Shown here in pieces: positions 16,500 through 24,349 of a stretch of 64,000 nucleotides of DNA. Origin of the DNA: Ruminococcaceae bacterium UBA2857 (GTDB lineage Bacteria > Bacillota > Clostridia > Oscillospirales > Acutalibacteraceae); contig DEFH01000052.1 in assembly GCA_002350705.1 (NCBI GenBank), positions 248-64,247 of the forward strand, given 5' to 3'. The position numbers and the translations under genes were made by a program. The notes below the pieces were generated by a model that saw only the letters and a program-made list of their open reading frames with translations, ran no database searches and was not told the DNA's origin. How positions within the stretch are numbered: position 1 is the first letter of the stretch; each line of letters starts with the position of its first letter.

Positions 16500-18194
16500 A
16501 TGAAAACGCAAACAAGAAATATCATCATTTTTGTTGTCATTGCCGTTGTGGTGTTTGGCGGAGTCGCACTGGGACTTTTCCTCACTCAAAATATGGGAAT
16601 GTCCGAAAACGAAATTACACAGGAAGACGCTTCCAAACAAATGGGCAAACTTCTCAAAAGTATCAATGTTTCTCAGGTAACTCCACACAAAGCGGCTGTC
16701 AGTGATGAAGATATTCTCTCCGAAGAACAGGAACTGCCTGATATACAGAACTATCCTCTCACTGTCACAGGTCACGGTGACGTCAATATCGAAATTTTTT
16801 CCTCTCCCGAAAAAGCCGGTGATGATACAGACGGCTGGCTCAACAGAGTTGCGGAGCGGTTCAACGGCGAAAATCTCAAAGTCAACGGAAAAACCGTCAG
16901 TGTCTCCATACGCTCTGTATCTTCGGGATTGGCTGTTGACTATATCGCGTCGGGAAAGTATATTCCGGATGCCCTGACTCCCTCCAATGAGTTCTGGGGT
17001 AAAATGCTCGAAAGCAAAAATGTGCCTGTCACACTCAAGGCCAAAAAACTTGCCGGCAATACCGCCGGTGTACTCCTGTCACACAGTCAGTACAATGCCA
17101 TGATTGACAAATACGGCTCTGTCAATATGAAAGTTATTTCCGAGGCGACTGCCGGCAATGAAATTGCAATGGGTTATACCAATCCTTTTGTCAGCTCTAC
17201 CGGTATGAATTTCCTTGTCAGCACACTGTATTCCTATGATGCGGATGACCTGCTCTCTGCAAAGGCAGTGGACGGCTTCAAGAAATTTCAGGAAAACGTG
17301 CCGCTTGTATCCTATAATACGCTCCAGATGAGAAAATCCGCCGAATCGGGTTCACTGGATGCCTTTGTCATGGAATATCAGCTTTATTACAATGATCCTA
17401 CACTCAAAAATGACTATGTGTTCACTCCCTTTGGTGTCAGACATGACAATCCTATGTATGCAATAGGTTCTCTCTCCGCTGACAAAAATACCGCTCTCGA
17501 ACAATTCTGTAACTACTGCCTGACCGATGAATCACAGGCTCTTGCCACCGATTACGGCTTTAATCAGAATGAAAAATACAAGAGTGAACTCCCCGACAAT
17601 ATCAGCGGTGAAAACCTCATCAAAGCTCAAAAACTCTACAAAGAAAACAAAGACAGCGGCAGACCGATTATGGCGGTATTCGTGGCGGATATCTCGGGAA
17701 GCATGAGAGGAGAATCCATCAATGCCCTGCAAACTTCCCTCATTAATTCCATGCAGTATATCAACAAGGAAAATTATGTCGGTCTTGTTTCCTACAACAG
17801 CAAAGTCTATATCAATCTCCCCATCGCCAAATTTGACCTCAATCAACAGGCACTCTTTAAAGGAGCGGTACAGGACCTCGATGCAAGCGGTCAGACGGCT
17901 ACTTATGACGCTCTGGTCGTGGCACTGGATATGCTCCAAAAAGCAAAGGAAACTACTCCCGATGCCAAACCCATGCTGTTCCTGCTGAGTGACGGTGAAC
18001 AAAACAACGGCTGGTCTTTAAAGGATATTTCACCTGTTCTCTCCGCTTCCGAAATCCCTGTGTACTCCATTGGCTACAATGCCAATATTGAAGCATTGAA
18101 ACGTGTTTCGGAAATCAATGAAGCCGCTACCATCAATGCCAACAGTGAGGATATTATCTATCAGCTCAAAAATCTGTTCAATTCCGAAATGTAA
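16500..18194 (+). CDS. Membrane-anchored substrate-binding / VWA domain protein
   Basis: A 564-aa protein with one N-terminal membrane helix (about 8-29) and an extracellular remainder. Residues about 80-370 look like an ABC-type periplasmic-binding fold (IEIFSSPEKAG, ASGKYIPDALTPSNEFW, MGYTNPFVSSTGMNF). Residues about 388-564 form a von Willebrand A domain with a complete MIDAS: DISGS starting at Asp397, a Thr in SGQTATYDAL, and Asp in LLSDGEQNNG. VWA domains bind a metal and a protein ligand. The fusion of a solute-binding domain to VWA is uncommon; in this operon it may sense or present something outside the cell, which is inference. Confidence 0.8.
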   Translation: MKTQTRNIIIFVVIAVVVFGGVALGLFLTQNMGMSENEITQEDASKQMGKLLKSINVSQVTPHKAAVSDEDILSEEQELPDIQNYPLTVTGHGDVNIEIFSSPEKAGDDTDGWLNRVAERFNGENLKVNGKTVSVSIRSVSSGLAVDYIASGKYIPDALTPSNEFWGKMLESKNVPVTLKAKKLAGNTAGVLLSHSQYNAMIDKYGSVNMKVISEATAGNEIAMGYTNPFVSSTGMNFLVSTLYSYDADDLLSAKAVDGFKKFQENVPLVSYNTLQMRKSAESGSLDAFVMEYQLYYNDPTLKNDYVFTPFGVRHDNPMYAIGSLSADKNTALEQFCNYCLTDESQALATDYGFNQNEKYKSELPDNISGENLIKAQKLYKENKDSGRPIMAVFVADISGSMRGESINALQTSLINSMQYINKENYVGLVSYNSKVYINLPIAKFDLNQQALFKGAVQDLDASGQTATYDALVVALDMLQKAKETTPDAKPMLFLLSDGEQNNGWSLKDISPVLSASEIPVYSIGYNANIEALKRVSEINEAATINANSEDIIYQLKNLFNSEM

Positions 18195-18214
18195 ACAAGA
18201 AGGGAACATATATT

Positions 18215-18649
18215 ATGGACAATAAAAAAGAACTCAGAAAAATCAGAGAAAAAAATCTCAAAAAGAAAAAGGAATATAAAAGAGCAAGGGATTCTCTGTG
18301 GGGGATGATTTTGGCCGGCGGTATATTCAGTGCCGTCATAGGCTATCTGGCAGCAGATCTGCTCGCTGTCGATAAAGCGTTCGACAAGTTTGAATATTAT
18401 ATCAACTGGGATTTACACCACTTCAGTTGGAATATATTCTTTTTGGTATTCTTTGCTACGTTTGTTCCTATCGTCGCAGCAAGCGTTGCCGCTCAGATTG
18501 CGATCGACTGCGTAGAAGGCGTTGCCAAAAATGAGGACGAAGAAAAACTCCTGCATGATGCCGAGCAAGAGGAAAAAGAAAAGGAAAAAAGAAAACAAGA
18601 GGAAGCTTTGGAAACGAATAAGATTCTTGACGAAGCCGAAAAAAAATAA
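18215..18649 (+). CDS. Small two-helix membrane protein with charged tail
   Basis: A 144-aa protein with a Lys-rich N-terminus (about 1-25), two membrane helices (about 29-48 and 72-96) and a highly charged helical C-terminus made of Glu/Lys (EQEEKEKEKRKQEEALE), likely a coiled coil. No family recognised. It lies 20 nt after the VWA gene and 30 nt before telA, so it is probably part of the same transcript. Its helical tail could interact with the coiled-coil TelA protein, which is inference. Confidence 0.65.
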   Translation: MDNKKELRKIREKNLKKKKEYKRARDSLWGMILAGGIFSAVIGYLAADLLAVDKAFDKFEYYINWDLHHFSWNIFFLVFFATFVPIVAASVAAQIAIDCVEGVAKNEDEEKLLHDAEQEEKEKEKRKQEEALETNKILDEAEKK

Positions 18650-18679
18650 TTTTATTATCATGAAAGAGAGGTTTTTAAC

Positions 18680-19864
18680 ATGGCATTTTCATTGGATGTA
18701 ACCGACGTTGAGGAAGTAAAAGAAGAGGTGGCTCAAAAAGTCGAACCTACTCCCGAAGTCAAGGTCAAACTGGAAAAAGCTGCCGACAGCAACACAAATG
18801 AACTTTTTACTTTTGATCTCGGTTCTCTGGAGGACAGAAGAAATATCGTTTCTTCTATCGACAATTTCGGTACGGATATTGTTGAAAAATCTACCAAAAA
18901 GAATGAACTGCTCAATGTCCGTCTGGCTGATCTGAGCCGCATGGGAAGCGAAAACGGTGAGGTTGTCAGCGGTCTGACACAGCTCCAGACACAAATGAAA
19001 GACCTTGATCCCTCAGGTATCGACTTCACCAGAAGAGGGGCTCTCGGCAAACTCTTCAACCCTGTCAGAAGCTACTTCACCAGATTTGAAAAGGCTGACA
19101 ATATCATTGCTCAGACCATCGAATCCCTTGGCAAAGGCAAGGCTGTCCTTAAAAACGACAATACCACCCTTGAAATTGAACAGCTCGCCCTGCGTGACCT
19201 GACCAAAAAGCTTTCTCAGCAGGTCGAAATGGGTATGAAAATGGATGAATCCATTACCGCTGCCATCGAAAAAGCCAAAGTCGAAAACGTGGATGAAGAA
19301 AGAATCAAATTCGTGGAAGAAGAAGTTCTCTTCCCTCTCCGTCAGAGAGTCATGGACTTGCAGCAGATGCAGACTGTCAATATGCAGGGCATTATTGCGA
19401 TGGAAATCGTCAGACGCAACAACAAAGAGTTGATTCGTGCCGTGGAACGTGCCGAAAATGTCACGGTTTCCGCTCTGAGAATCGCTGTCACCGTTGCCAG
19501 TGCCCTGTATAATCAGAAAATCGTACTCGAAAAAGTAAACGCTGTCAACGAGGCTACCAACAAACTGATCGGTGCTACTTCCAGAATGCTCAAGGAACAG
19601 GGGGCTGCCATTCAGCAGCAGGCTATGGAAACCAGCGTTTCCGTTGATACCCTGAGAGATGCTTTTGCAAACACCTTTGAAGCACTCGACGAAGTAAGCA
19701 ACTACAAAGCCAAGGCTCTGCCTCAGATGAAAGCTACTATCGACCAGTTCCGCACCCTTGCCGACGAGGGCGAAAAACGTATCGCCAGAATGGAAGCAAG
19801 AGAAGAAGAAAGACAAAAACTCTTTGAATCCACTGATGATCCGATGAAACATCTTAATCCATAA
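18680..19864 (+). CDS. Toxic anion resistance protein, TelA family
   Basis: A 394-aa soluble, almost wholly helical protein of the TelA/KlaA (PF05816) family. Typical segments are LSRMGSENGEVVSGLTQL, ALGKLFNPVRSYF, VEEEVLFPLRQRVMDLQQ and VTVASALYNQKIVLEKV. Members were named for tellurite resistance plasmids and occur widely in Firmicutes stress operons; their biochemical action is not known. AGAGAGG precedes the ATG. It is the last gene of a four-gene unit with a good terminator. In its relatives the neighbours are often Ter-type stress proteins; here they are a VWA/solute-binding protein and two membrane proteins. Confidence 0.9.
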   Translation: MAFSLDVTDVEEVKEEVAQKVEPTPEVKVKLEKAADSNTNELFTFDLGSLEDRRNIVSSIDNFGTDIVEKSTKKNELLNVRLADLSRMGSENGEVVSGLTQLQTQMKDLDPSGIDFTRRGALGKLFNPVRSYFTRFEKADNIIAQTIESLGKGKAVLKNDNTTLEIEQLALRDLTKKLSQQVEMGMKMDESITAAIEKAKVENVDEERIKFVEEEVLFPLRQRVMDLQQMQTVNMQGIIAMEIVRRNNKELIRAVERAENVTVSALRIAVTVASALYNQKIVLEKVNAVNEATNKLIGATSRMLKEQGAAIQQQAMETSVSVDTLRDAFANTFEALDEVSNYKAKALPQMKATIDQFRTLADEGEKRIARMEAREEERQKLFESTDDPMKHLNP

Positions 19865-19884
19865 AATTTTTAAACAATATCATT

Positions 19885-19914
19885 AAAACCCCAAAACAGC
19901 AGTTTTGGGGTTTT
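19885..19914 (+). terminator. Terminator of the TelA module
   Basis: A 13-bp perfect stem (AAAACCCCAAAAC) with a 4-nt loop and a T run. Confidence 0.92.
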
Positions 19915-19935
19915 GTCTGAAAGGAAAGAATCTTT

Positions 19936-20310
19936 TTGAAAAACAAACGGTTATTTTATGGAATGGTATTTGCCGTATTGGTAATTGCGGAAATCATCAT
20001 AGGAATCTTTTTTCATGACGGATTTGTTCGCCCGTATCTGGGAGATGTCATCGTTGTGATAGCGGTATATGCTTTTGTGAGAATCATCATTCCCGAAAAA
20101 TATGCATTTTTGCCTCTGGCGGTATTTGTATTTTCGGCAGCTGTCGAAATATTGCAGGGAATCCGTATTGCCGACCTTCTTGGAATACAAAATCCTCTGT
20201 TAAGAACCATTATCGGCACATCATTTGACTGGAAAGATATGTTGTGCTATGCCGTGGGCTGTGGGATACTCGGTATCTACGAATGGGCAATCAGAAAGTT
20301 CCAAAAATAA
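19936..20310 (+). CDS. DUF2809-like membrane protein
   Basis: A 124-aa protein with four hydrophobic segments. The segment FVRPYLGDVIVVIAVYAFVR with an FDWKDMLCYAVGC motif near the C-terminus is characteristic of DUF2809 proteins, small integral membrane proteins of unknown role. It starts with TTG at 19936, with AAAGGAAAG upstream. It lies only 21 nt after the TelA terminator with no separate promoter visible, so it may depend on read-through. Confidence 0.75.
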   Translation: MKNKRLFYGMVFAVLVIAEIIIGIFFHDGFVRPYLGDVIVVIAVYAFVRIIIPEKYAFLPLAVFVFSAAVEILQGIRIADLLGIQNPLLRTIIGTSFDWKDMLCYAVGCGILGIYEWAIRKFQK

Positions 20311-20337
20311 CATTTTTTATGATAATTCTTTTTTCTA

Positions 20338-20367
20338 TTGCAAACACCTGACAAAATATGATATAAT
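20338..20367 (+). promoter_or_regulatory. Promoter of the sodium symporter gene
   Basis: TTGCAA-18-TATAAT; predicted start near 20374. Confidence 0.7.
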
Positions 20368-20370
20368 AAT

Positions 20371-20416
20371 TTTTAATTGTTTGCCGATTTTTGTCAAAAT
20401 TAGTAAACAATTAAAA
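20371..20416 (+). promoter_or_regulatory. Leader hairpin before the symporter gene
   Basis: TTTTAATTGTTT (20371-20382) pairs perfectly with AAACAATTAAAA (20405-20416). The stem would form at the very 5' end of the mRNA, ending 22 nt before the start codon. It is not a terminator because A residues follow. Confidence 0.5.
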
Positions 20417-20438
20417 AATTGAATAGGAGTGTGTTTTT

Positions 20439-21962
20439 ATGGAAAAGAGAAGTCAGTGGGGATCAAGATTTACCTTTATCCTTGCTGCCATCGGATCGGC
20501 TGTCGGTCTGGGCAATGCCTGGCGATTCCCGGGACTCGCTGCAAAGCATGGAGGAGGTACCTTTTTGTTGGTATATCTTGTGGCAATGCTTATCATGGGT
20601 ATTCCTCTTTTGATGATGGAAATCTCCATCTCCAGAAAGTTCCGCAAGGGTGCCATTGAATCCATGCGTGGTATTCACAAAAAAGCCGAATTTATCGGCT
20701 GGGCGGCTACCAGCAATGCCTTTGTCATTGTCTGTTATTATGCCGTTGTATTTGCGTGGGTCATTCTGATGTTTGTGAATTCATGGCAGTTTGCAGGCAT
20801 GACGGGCAATTCCGAAAAGGCATCCGCTCTGTTTTTTGAACTCACCAAAACAACAGGTGCCATTGAAGGTGCAGATATTCCCGGAGAAGTCCTTTTATGC
20901 CTGCTCGCTGCATGGGGACTGATTTTCTATTGTATCAGAAACGGTGCCAGCTCTGTCGGAAAAGTGGTCAAATTCACGGTATTTGCCCCTGTTGTCCTGC
21001 TGATGATCATGGCTGTCAAAGGCTGTACCATGCCGGGGGCGGGCGATGGTCTTGCGATTTTCTTCATTCCCGATTTTTCCGCACTGTCCGATCCGTCTTT
21101 GTGGGTAGATGCCATTGGTCAGGTATTCTACAGTCTGTCCATTATGATGGCGATCATGTTTGCGTATGGTTCCTACCTCGGTGATGATGCCAATATTGCT
21201 GTGGATACAATGATTATTGCTTTCTCCGATATGGCAATCAGTGTTCTTTCGGGTATCGTGATGTTCTCCACCATGGGCGGTACGGGTATGCTTGACAAAA
21301 TTACCGACAGCGGTGTATCAACTGCCTTTATTGTTTATCCGCAGGCAATCGTTCATCTGACGGATATCGGCTGGCTCAATGCCGTATTCGGAGCAATATT
21401 CTATTTAATGCTCATCACACTTGCCATAGACTCCGCTTTCTCCATTGTGGAGGGCGTATCTGCGGCAGTGTCCGACAAATTCCAGCTCAAGCCCAAAACC
21501 GTTACCATTGCCATTTGCAGTATCTGCGGTATTATTTCGATTATCTTCACCACACAGGCAGGTCTTGCATGGCTTGACATTGTGGACAACTGGACCAATC
21601 AGATTAACCTCATTGTCATAGGTATCATGGAATGTATCGCTATCGGCTGGACATTCAGTCTGAGAAAGGTTCTCAACGAGGTCAATAGAAATACCAAAAA
21701 ATTCAAAGTGCCCTACTGGTGGTTTGCAGCTTCCGTGAAGTTTGTATCACCGATACTTCTGGCAGGACTTTTTGTATGGAACATGATTGTTCTGTTTGGT
21801 CAGAACGGCGGAAGCTATGGCGGCTATCCGATATGGGCTCAGGTTACAGCCGGTTGGATTGTTTCCGGACTGGTATTTGTCAGCGGCTTTATTGCCAAGC
21901 TGGTTATCAATCAGAAAAAGAAAGCCGGCTTTGTGGAAGATGAAGTTGTCTGGAAAGATTAA
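20439..21962 (+). CDS. Sodium-dependent transporter, SNF family
   Basis: A 507-aa neurotransmitter:sodium symporter-family protein with about 11-12 membrane segments. The N-terminal motif SRFTFILAAIGSAVGLGNAWRFP contains the residues that bind substrate and sodium in LeuT-type transporters, followed by GGGTFLLVYL. A second conserved region is QVFYSLSIMMAIMFAYGSYL. Bacterial members carry amino acids or tryptophan-like compounds with sodium; the substrate here is unknown. The start has AGGAGTG upstream. Monocistronic, with a leader hairpin and a strong terminator. Confidence 0.92.
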   Translation: MEKRSQWGSRFTFILAAIGSAVGLGNAWRFPGLAAKHGGGTFLLVYLVAMLIMGIPLLMMEISISRKFRKGAIESMRGIHKKAEFIGWAATSNAFVIVCYYAVVFAWVILMFVNSWQFAGMTGNSEKASALFFELTKTTGAIEGADIPGEVLLCLLAAWGLIFYCIRNGASSVGKVVKFTVFAPVVLLMIMAVKGCTMPGAGDGLAIFFIPDFSALSDPSLWVDAIGQVFYSLSIMMAIMFAYGSYLGDDANIAVDTMIIAFSDMAISVLSGIVMFSTMGGTGMLDKITDSGVSTAFIVYPQAIVHLTDIGWLNAVFGAIFYLMLITLAIDSAFSIVEGVSAAVSDKFQLKPKTVTIAICSICGIISIIFTTQAGLAWLDIVDNWTNQINLIVIGIMECIAIGWTFSLRKVLNEVNRNTKKFKVPYWWFAASVKFVSPILLAGLFVWNMIVLFGQNGGSYGGYPIWAQVTAGWIVSGLVFVSGFIAKLVINQKKKAGFVEDEVVWKD

Positions 21963-21971
21963 TACTGTTTT

Positions 21972-22007
21972 TTCCGGTTCGGACTGTTCCGAACCGGAAG
22001 TTTTTTT
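21972..22007 (+). terminator. Terminator of the symporter gene
   Basis: An 11-bp stem (21972-21982 with 21989-21999) followed by seven T. Confidence 0.92.
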
Positions 22008-22028
22008 GTGTGAGATACGGCAGTATCA

Positions 22029-22057
22029 TTGACGGGTGTCGAAAAATGCTGTATAAT
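22029..22057 (+). promoter_or_regulatory. Promoter of the TerB-like gene
   Basis: TTGACG-17-TATAAT. Predicted start near 22064, about 20 nt before the ATG at 22086; it rules out the longer frame opening at 22029. Confidence 0.85.
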
Positions 22058-22085
22058 AAAAGAAAAAACAGCGGAGGTTAAAAAT

Positions 22086-22478
22086 ATGTTTTTAAACCAA
22101 TTCAATGAAAATGAAAAGCAGTTATTTTTTGGTCTGTGCAAATATGCCGTTATGGCAGACGGTGTTGTGGAACTGGGAGAAATGGAATATCTGATGTCTT
22201 TTTTTGATACCCCTGCTCTTCCCGATACAAACGAACCTCTGGAAGAGATTTTGCAGAAGTTTGCCGCAGTTACCTCCGGACAGACAAAAAAAATGGCTGT
22301 TTTTGAACTGCTGGTGCTCCTCAAACAGGATAACGATTATGATGAAAGCGAACAGGGCTTTATGCAGAAGGTCATCCGGGGACTGCATATCAGCATTGAT
22401 GACTACGATGCTCTTTCCGCACTGGCTTATGAATATGTGACTTTATCACAGAAAATCAACAACGTCATCGACGTATAA
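22086..22478 (+). CDS. TerB-like helical protein, 130 aa
   Basis: An all-helical acidic protein with the pattern LCKYAVMADGVVELGEMEYL near the start and ESEQGFMQKVIRGLHIS later. This resembles the metal-binding TerB/DjlA-N fold, which has two such acidic helix pairs. The assignment is by pattern only. The ATG at 22086 has GGAGG upstream and is the only start consistent with the promoter. TerB-like proteins are linked to tellurite and stress systems; a TelA homologue ends about 2.2 kb upstream. Monocistronic. Confidence 0.55.
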   Translation: MFLNQFNENEKQLFFGLCKYAVMADGVVELGEMEYLMSFFDTPALPDTNEPLEEILQKFAAVTSGQTKKMAVFELLVLLKQDNDYDESEQGFMQKVIRGLHISIDDYDALSALAYEYVTLSQKINNVIDV

Positions 22479-22480
22479 GA

Positions 22481-22519
22481 AATACCGGACTGCCTGACAA
22501 CAACAAGCAGTCCGGTATT
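22481..22519. terminator. Bidirectional terminator
   Basis: A 13-bp stem (AATACCGGACTGC with its complement ending at 22519) between converging genes. Confidence 0.85.
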
Positions 22520-22520
22520 G

Positions 22521-23447
22521 TTATATTTCAAAGCTTTCGATTCCCGAATAGGCAAGGGACATTTCGATCTCCTGCTCACTGCCGAAACCGACAGACGCAC
22601 CGTTATAGCCTATTTTCATGGCGGCAAACATCTCCGCACGTTTCAGGGCATCAATACAGTTAATGCCTTTGACATAGTAGTGAATGAATGATGAAAACAA
22701 AGCATCTCCTGCACCGACAGTATTCACCACATGACCGCACTTTGCGGCACTTAACCGATAAATTTTCTGCCGCTCTCCGTCAAGCAGCATGGCTCCTGAT
22801 TTTCCCATGCCGATCACAATAATATCACTGTGATACTTGTCCTCCAACCGCTGAATAAACTCCTTCGGTTCACACGGCAAGCCCTCATCGCTTAAAAACA
22901 GAATCCCTGCATTCTGCATGAAATCTTTATTATACTCATCTTCCGCGTCATAAATGATATGTACATCTGTTGCAATCAGCTTACTCATTTCAGCCGCCTT
23001 TTTAATGAGTGTTCGGTTGAAATTGATGTTGCAGGCACAGACAACATCACATTCGTCAATCTTTTTTTCAACGAGCTTGCTGTTGATGTCAATGCTTTTT
23101 TCCTGAATGTCTTTCAGGTCACAATAAATCTGCCGCTTGCCCGTATTGTCAAACAGTACCACCGAAACAGGCGTGTTCTTTAGGGAACGCACAATCCCCT
23201 CGGCAGATATGCCGTCTTTCGCAAGCTGATTCAACACTCTTTCGGATTCCTCGTCACTGCCTAAAAAGGAAATAATTTCGGCTTTGTCGCCCAGTGCCGA
23301 AAATGCCCCCGCCAGATTATAGCCCACTCCCGAAACATGGGCATTCACTCCGAAAAACGGATAATCAATCGGGAAATAAGGAATCGGAAAACCTTTCACG
23401 GCTACTGTCGTTTCAATATTCAGTAATCCTGAAATAAGTACTTTCAT
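22521..23447 (-). CDS. PfkB-family carbohydrate kinase
   Basis: A 308-aa ribokinase-fold sugar kinase. The C-terminal signature is NTVGAGDALFSSF, with the catalytic Asp in GAGD; the N-terminal substrate region is GVNAHVSGVGYNLAGAFSALG. The family phosphorylates sugars or nucleosides with ATP. The phosphate acceptor cannot be read from sequence. The frame ends 4 nt from the terminator and begins 3 nt after the GH25 gene, so the two are probably co-transcribed; a link between a secreted glycosidase and a sugar kinase is plausible but inferred. Confidence 0.88.
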   Translation of the reverse strand: MKVLISGLLNIETTVAVKGFPIPYFPIDYPFFGVNAHVSGVGYNLAGAFSALGDKAEIISFLGSDEESERVLNQLAKDGISAEGIVRSLKNTPVSVVLFDNTGKRQIYCDLKDIQEKSIDINSKLVEKKIDECDVVCACNINFNRTLIKKAAEMSKLIATDVHIIYDAEDEYNKDFMQNAGILFLSDEGLPCEPKEFIQRLEDKYHSDIIVIGMGKSGAMLLDGERQKIYRLSAAKCGHVVNTVGAGDALFSSFIHYYVKGINCIDALKRAEMFAAMKIGYNGASVGFGSEQEIEMSLAYSGIESFEI

Positions 23448-23450
23448 TTT

Positions 23451-24197
23451 TTATTCTGTCCTTTCTGATACATACTGATAGAACTCTGTCGGTGTTCCGT
23501 TAAAGATATTCATATCAATACATGGTTCCTCTCCGTGATAACCGTCAAGCTGTGCCTTGTCGGTGTACTGCCAGAAACGCCACTCTCTGCCGTCAGCAAA
23601 AGACGGTACCGCTATCATATTCCTGATCCATATGTCATAGTCCTCGTATGCTCCCGACAAATACATACTGTAGGATCTGCCTGTCGCATACAGGACAGGC
23701 TTCCTGTGATAATGTTCTTCCAAAGCGTTCAGCAGGCTTTGCAATTCTTCGGTCACTTCTTCACGGCTTTTCGGATTGCCGGCATAATCTCCGTAAAATT
23801 CAATATCCACAGCGGGTGGCAGCATATTGTCTGTTTCGGCAACCGTTCGGATAAAATTTTTCGCCTGTGTTTCACCGCTGCTGTCGTAGCTGAAAAAATG
23901 ATATGCTCCCACACACAGCGTTGTTTTTTGTGCCTCCGCATAATTATAGGCAAAACACCTGTCTGTAAAGCTGCTTCCTTCGGTTGCCTTGATCCATGCA
24001 AACGCAATGCCCTGTCCGGCAAGTGTCTGCCAGTCAACTTCTCCCTGATACGAAGAGACATCCACTCCCCTGACAGGATATTTTTCCAAGGGCGGATCGA
24101 TTCCGATGACACCATGAAGAAACAGTTCTGCCGGAATCACAGCCGCTGCCGTTATGACAGCAAAAATCACTGCTGCTATGATTATTTTTTTCTTCAT
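23451..24197 (-). CDS. GH25 family muramidase, membrane-anchored or secreted
   Basis: A 248-aa protein with an N-terminal signal/anchor (MKKK then a hydrophobic stretch to about 28) and a GH25 domain from about 44 to the end. Motifs are RGVDVSSYQGEVDW, IKATEGSSFTD, GAYHFFSYD, PAVDIEFYGDY (catalytic Asp/Glu) and WRFWQYTDKA. GH25 enzymes cut the MurNAc-GlcNAc bond of peptidoglycan. It probably acts outside the cell in wall turnover. First gene of a two-gene unit with the PfkB kinase. Confidence 0.93.
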   Translation of the reverse strand: MKKKIIIAAVIFAVITAAAVIPAELFLHGVIGIDPPLEKYPVRGVDVSSYQGEVDWQTLAGQGIAFAWIKATEGSSFTDRCFAYNYAEAQKTTLCVGAYHFFSYDSSGETQAKNFIRTVAETDNMLPPAVDIEFYGDYAGNPKSREEVTEELQSLLNALEEHYHRKPVLYATGRSYSMYLSGAYEDYDIWIRNMIAVPSFADGREWRFWQYTDKAQLDGYHGEEPCIDMNIFNGTPTEFYQYVSERTE

Positions 24198-24223
24198 TTC
24201 ATCACCACTGTATATTTTTTATT

Positions 24224-24252
24224 ATTTTAACACATAACCCGGACATAATCAA
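24224..24252 (-). promoter_or_regulatory. Promoter of GH25-PfkB unit
   Basis: Minus strand TTGATT-17-TAAAAT; the -35 lies inside the inverted repeat at 24239-24265. Confidence 0.65.
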
Positions 24253-24265
24253 TAATATTGTCCGG
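24239..24265. promoter_or_regulatory. Inverted repeat between divergent promoters
   Basis: CCGGACA (24239-24245) and TGTCCGG (24259-24265), with a partly symmetric AT centre, overlap the GH25 -35 box and lie 18 nt before the fumarase -35 box. Size and position suit a regulator binding site; the regulator is unknown. Confidence 0.45.
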
Positions 24266-24282
24266 AATTTGTAAAAATACCA

Positions 24283-24311
24283 TTGCAAACATAAAAAAAT
24301 TTTTTTATAAT
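24283..24311 (+). promoter_or_regulatory. Promoter of the fumarase operon
   Basis: TTGCAA-17-TATAAT; predicted start near 24318. Confidence 0.75.
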
Positions 24312-24349
24312 AGATAACGAAATTGATTTCCTGAAAGGAGAAATGATGC

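Noticed and set aside
19013..19852. Long ORF on the minus strand opposite telA
   Set aside because: It mirrors the helical TelA codon pattern, has no ribosome site and gives no recognisable protein.
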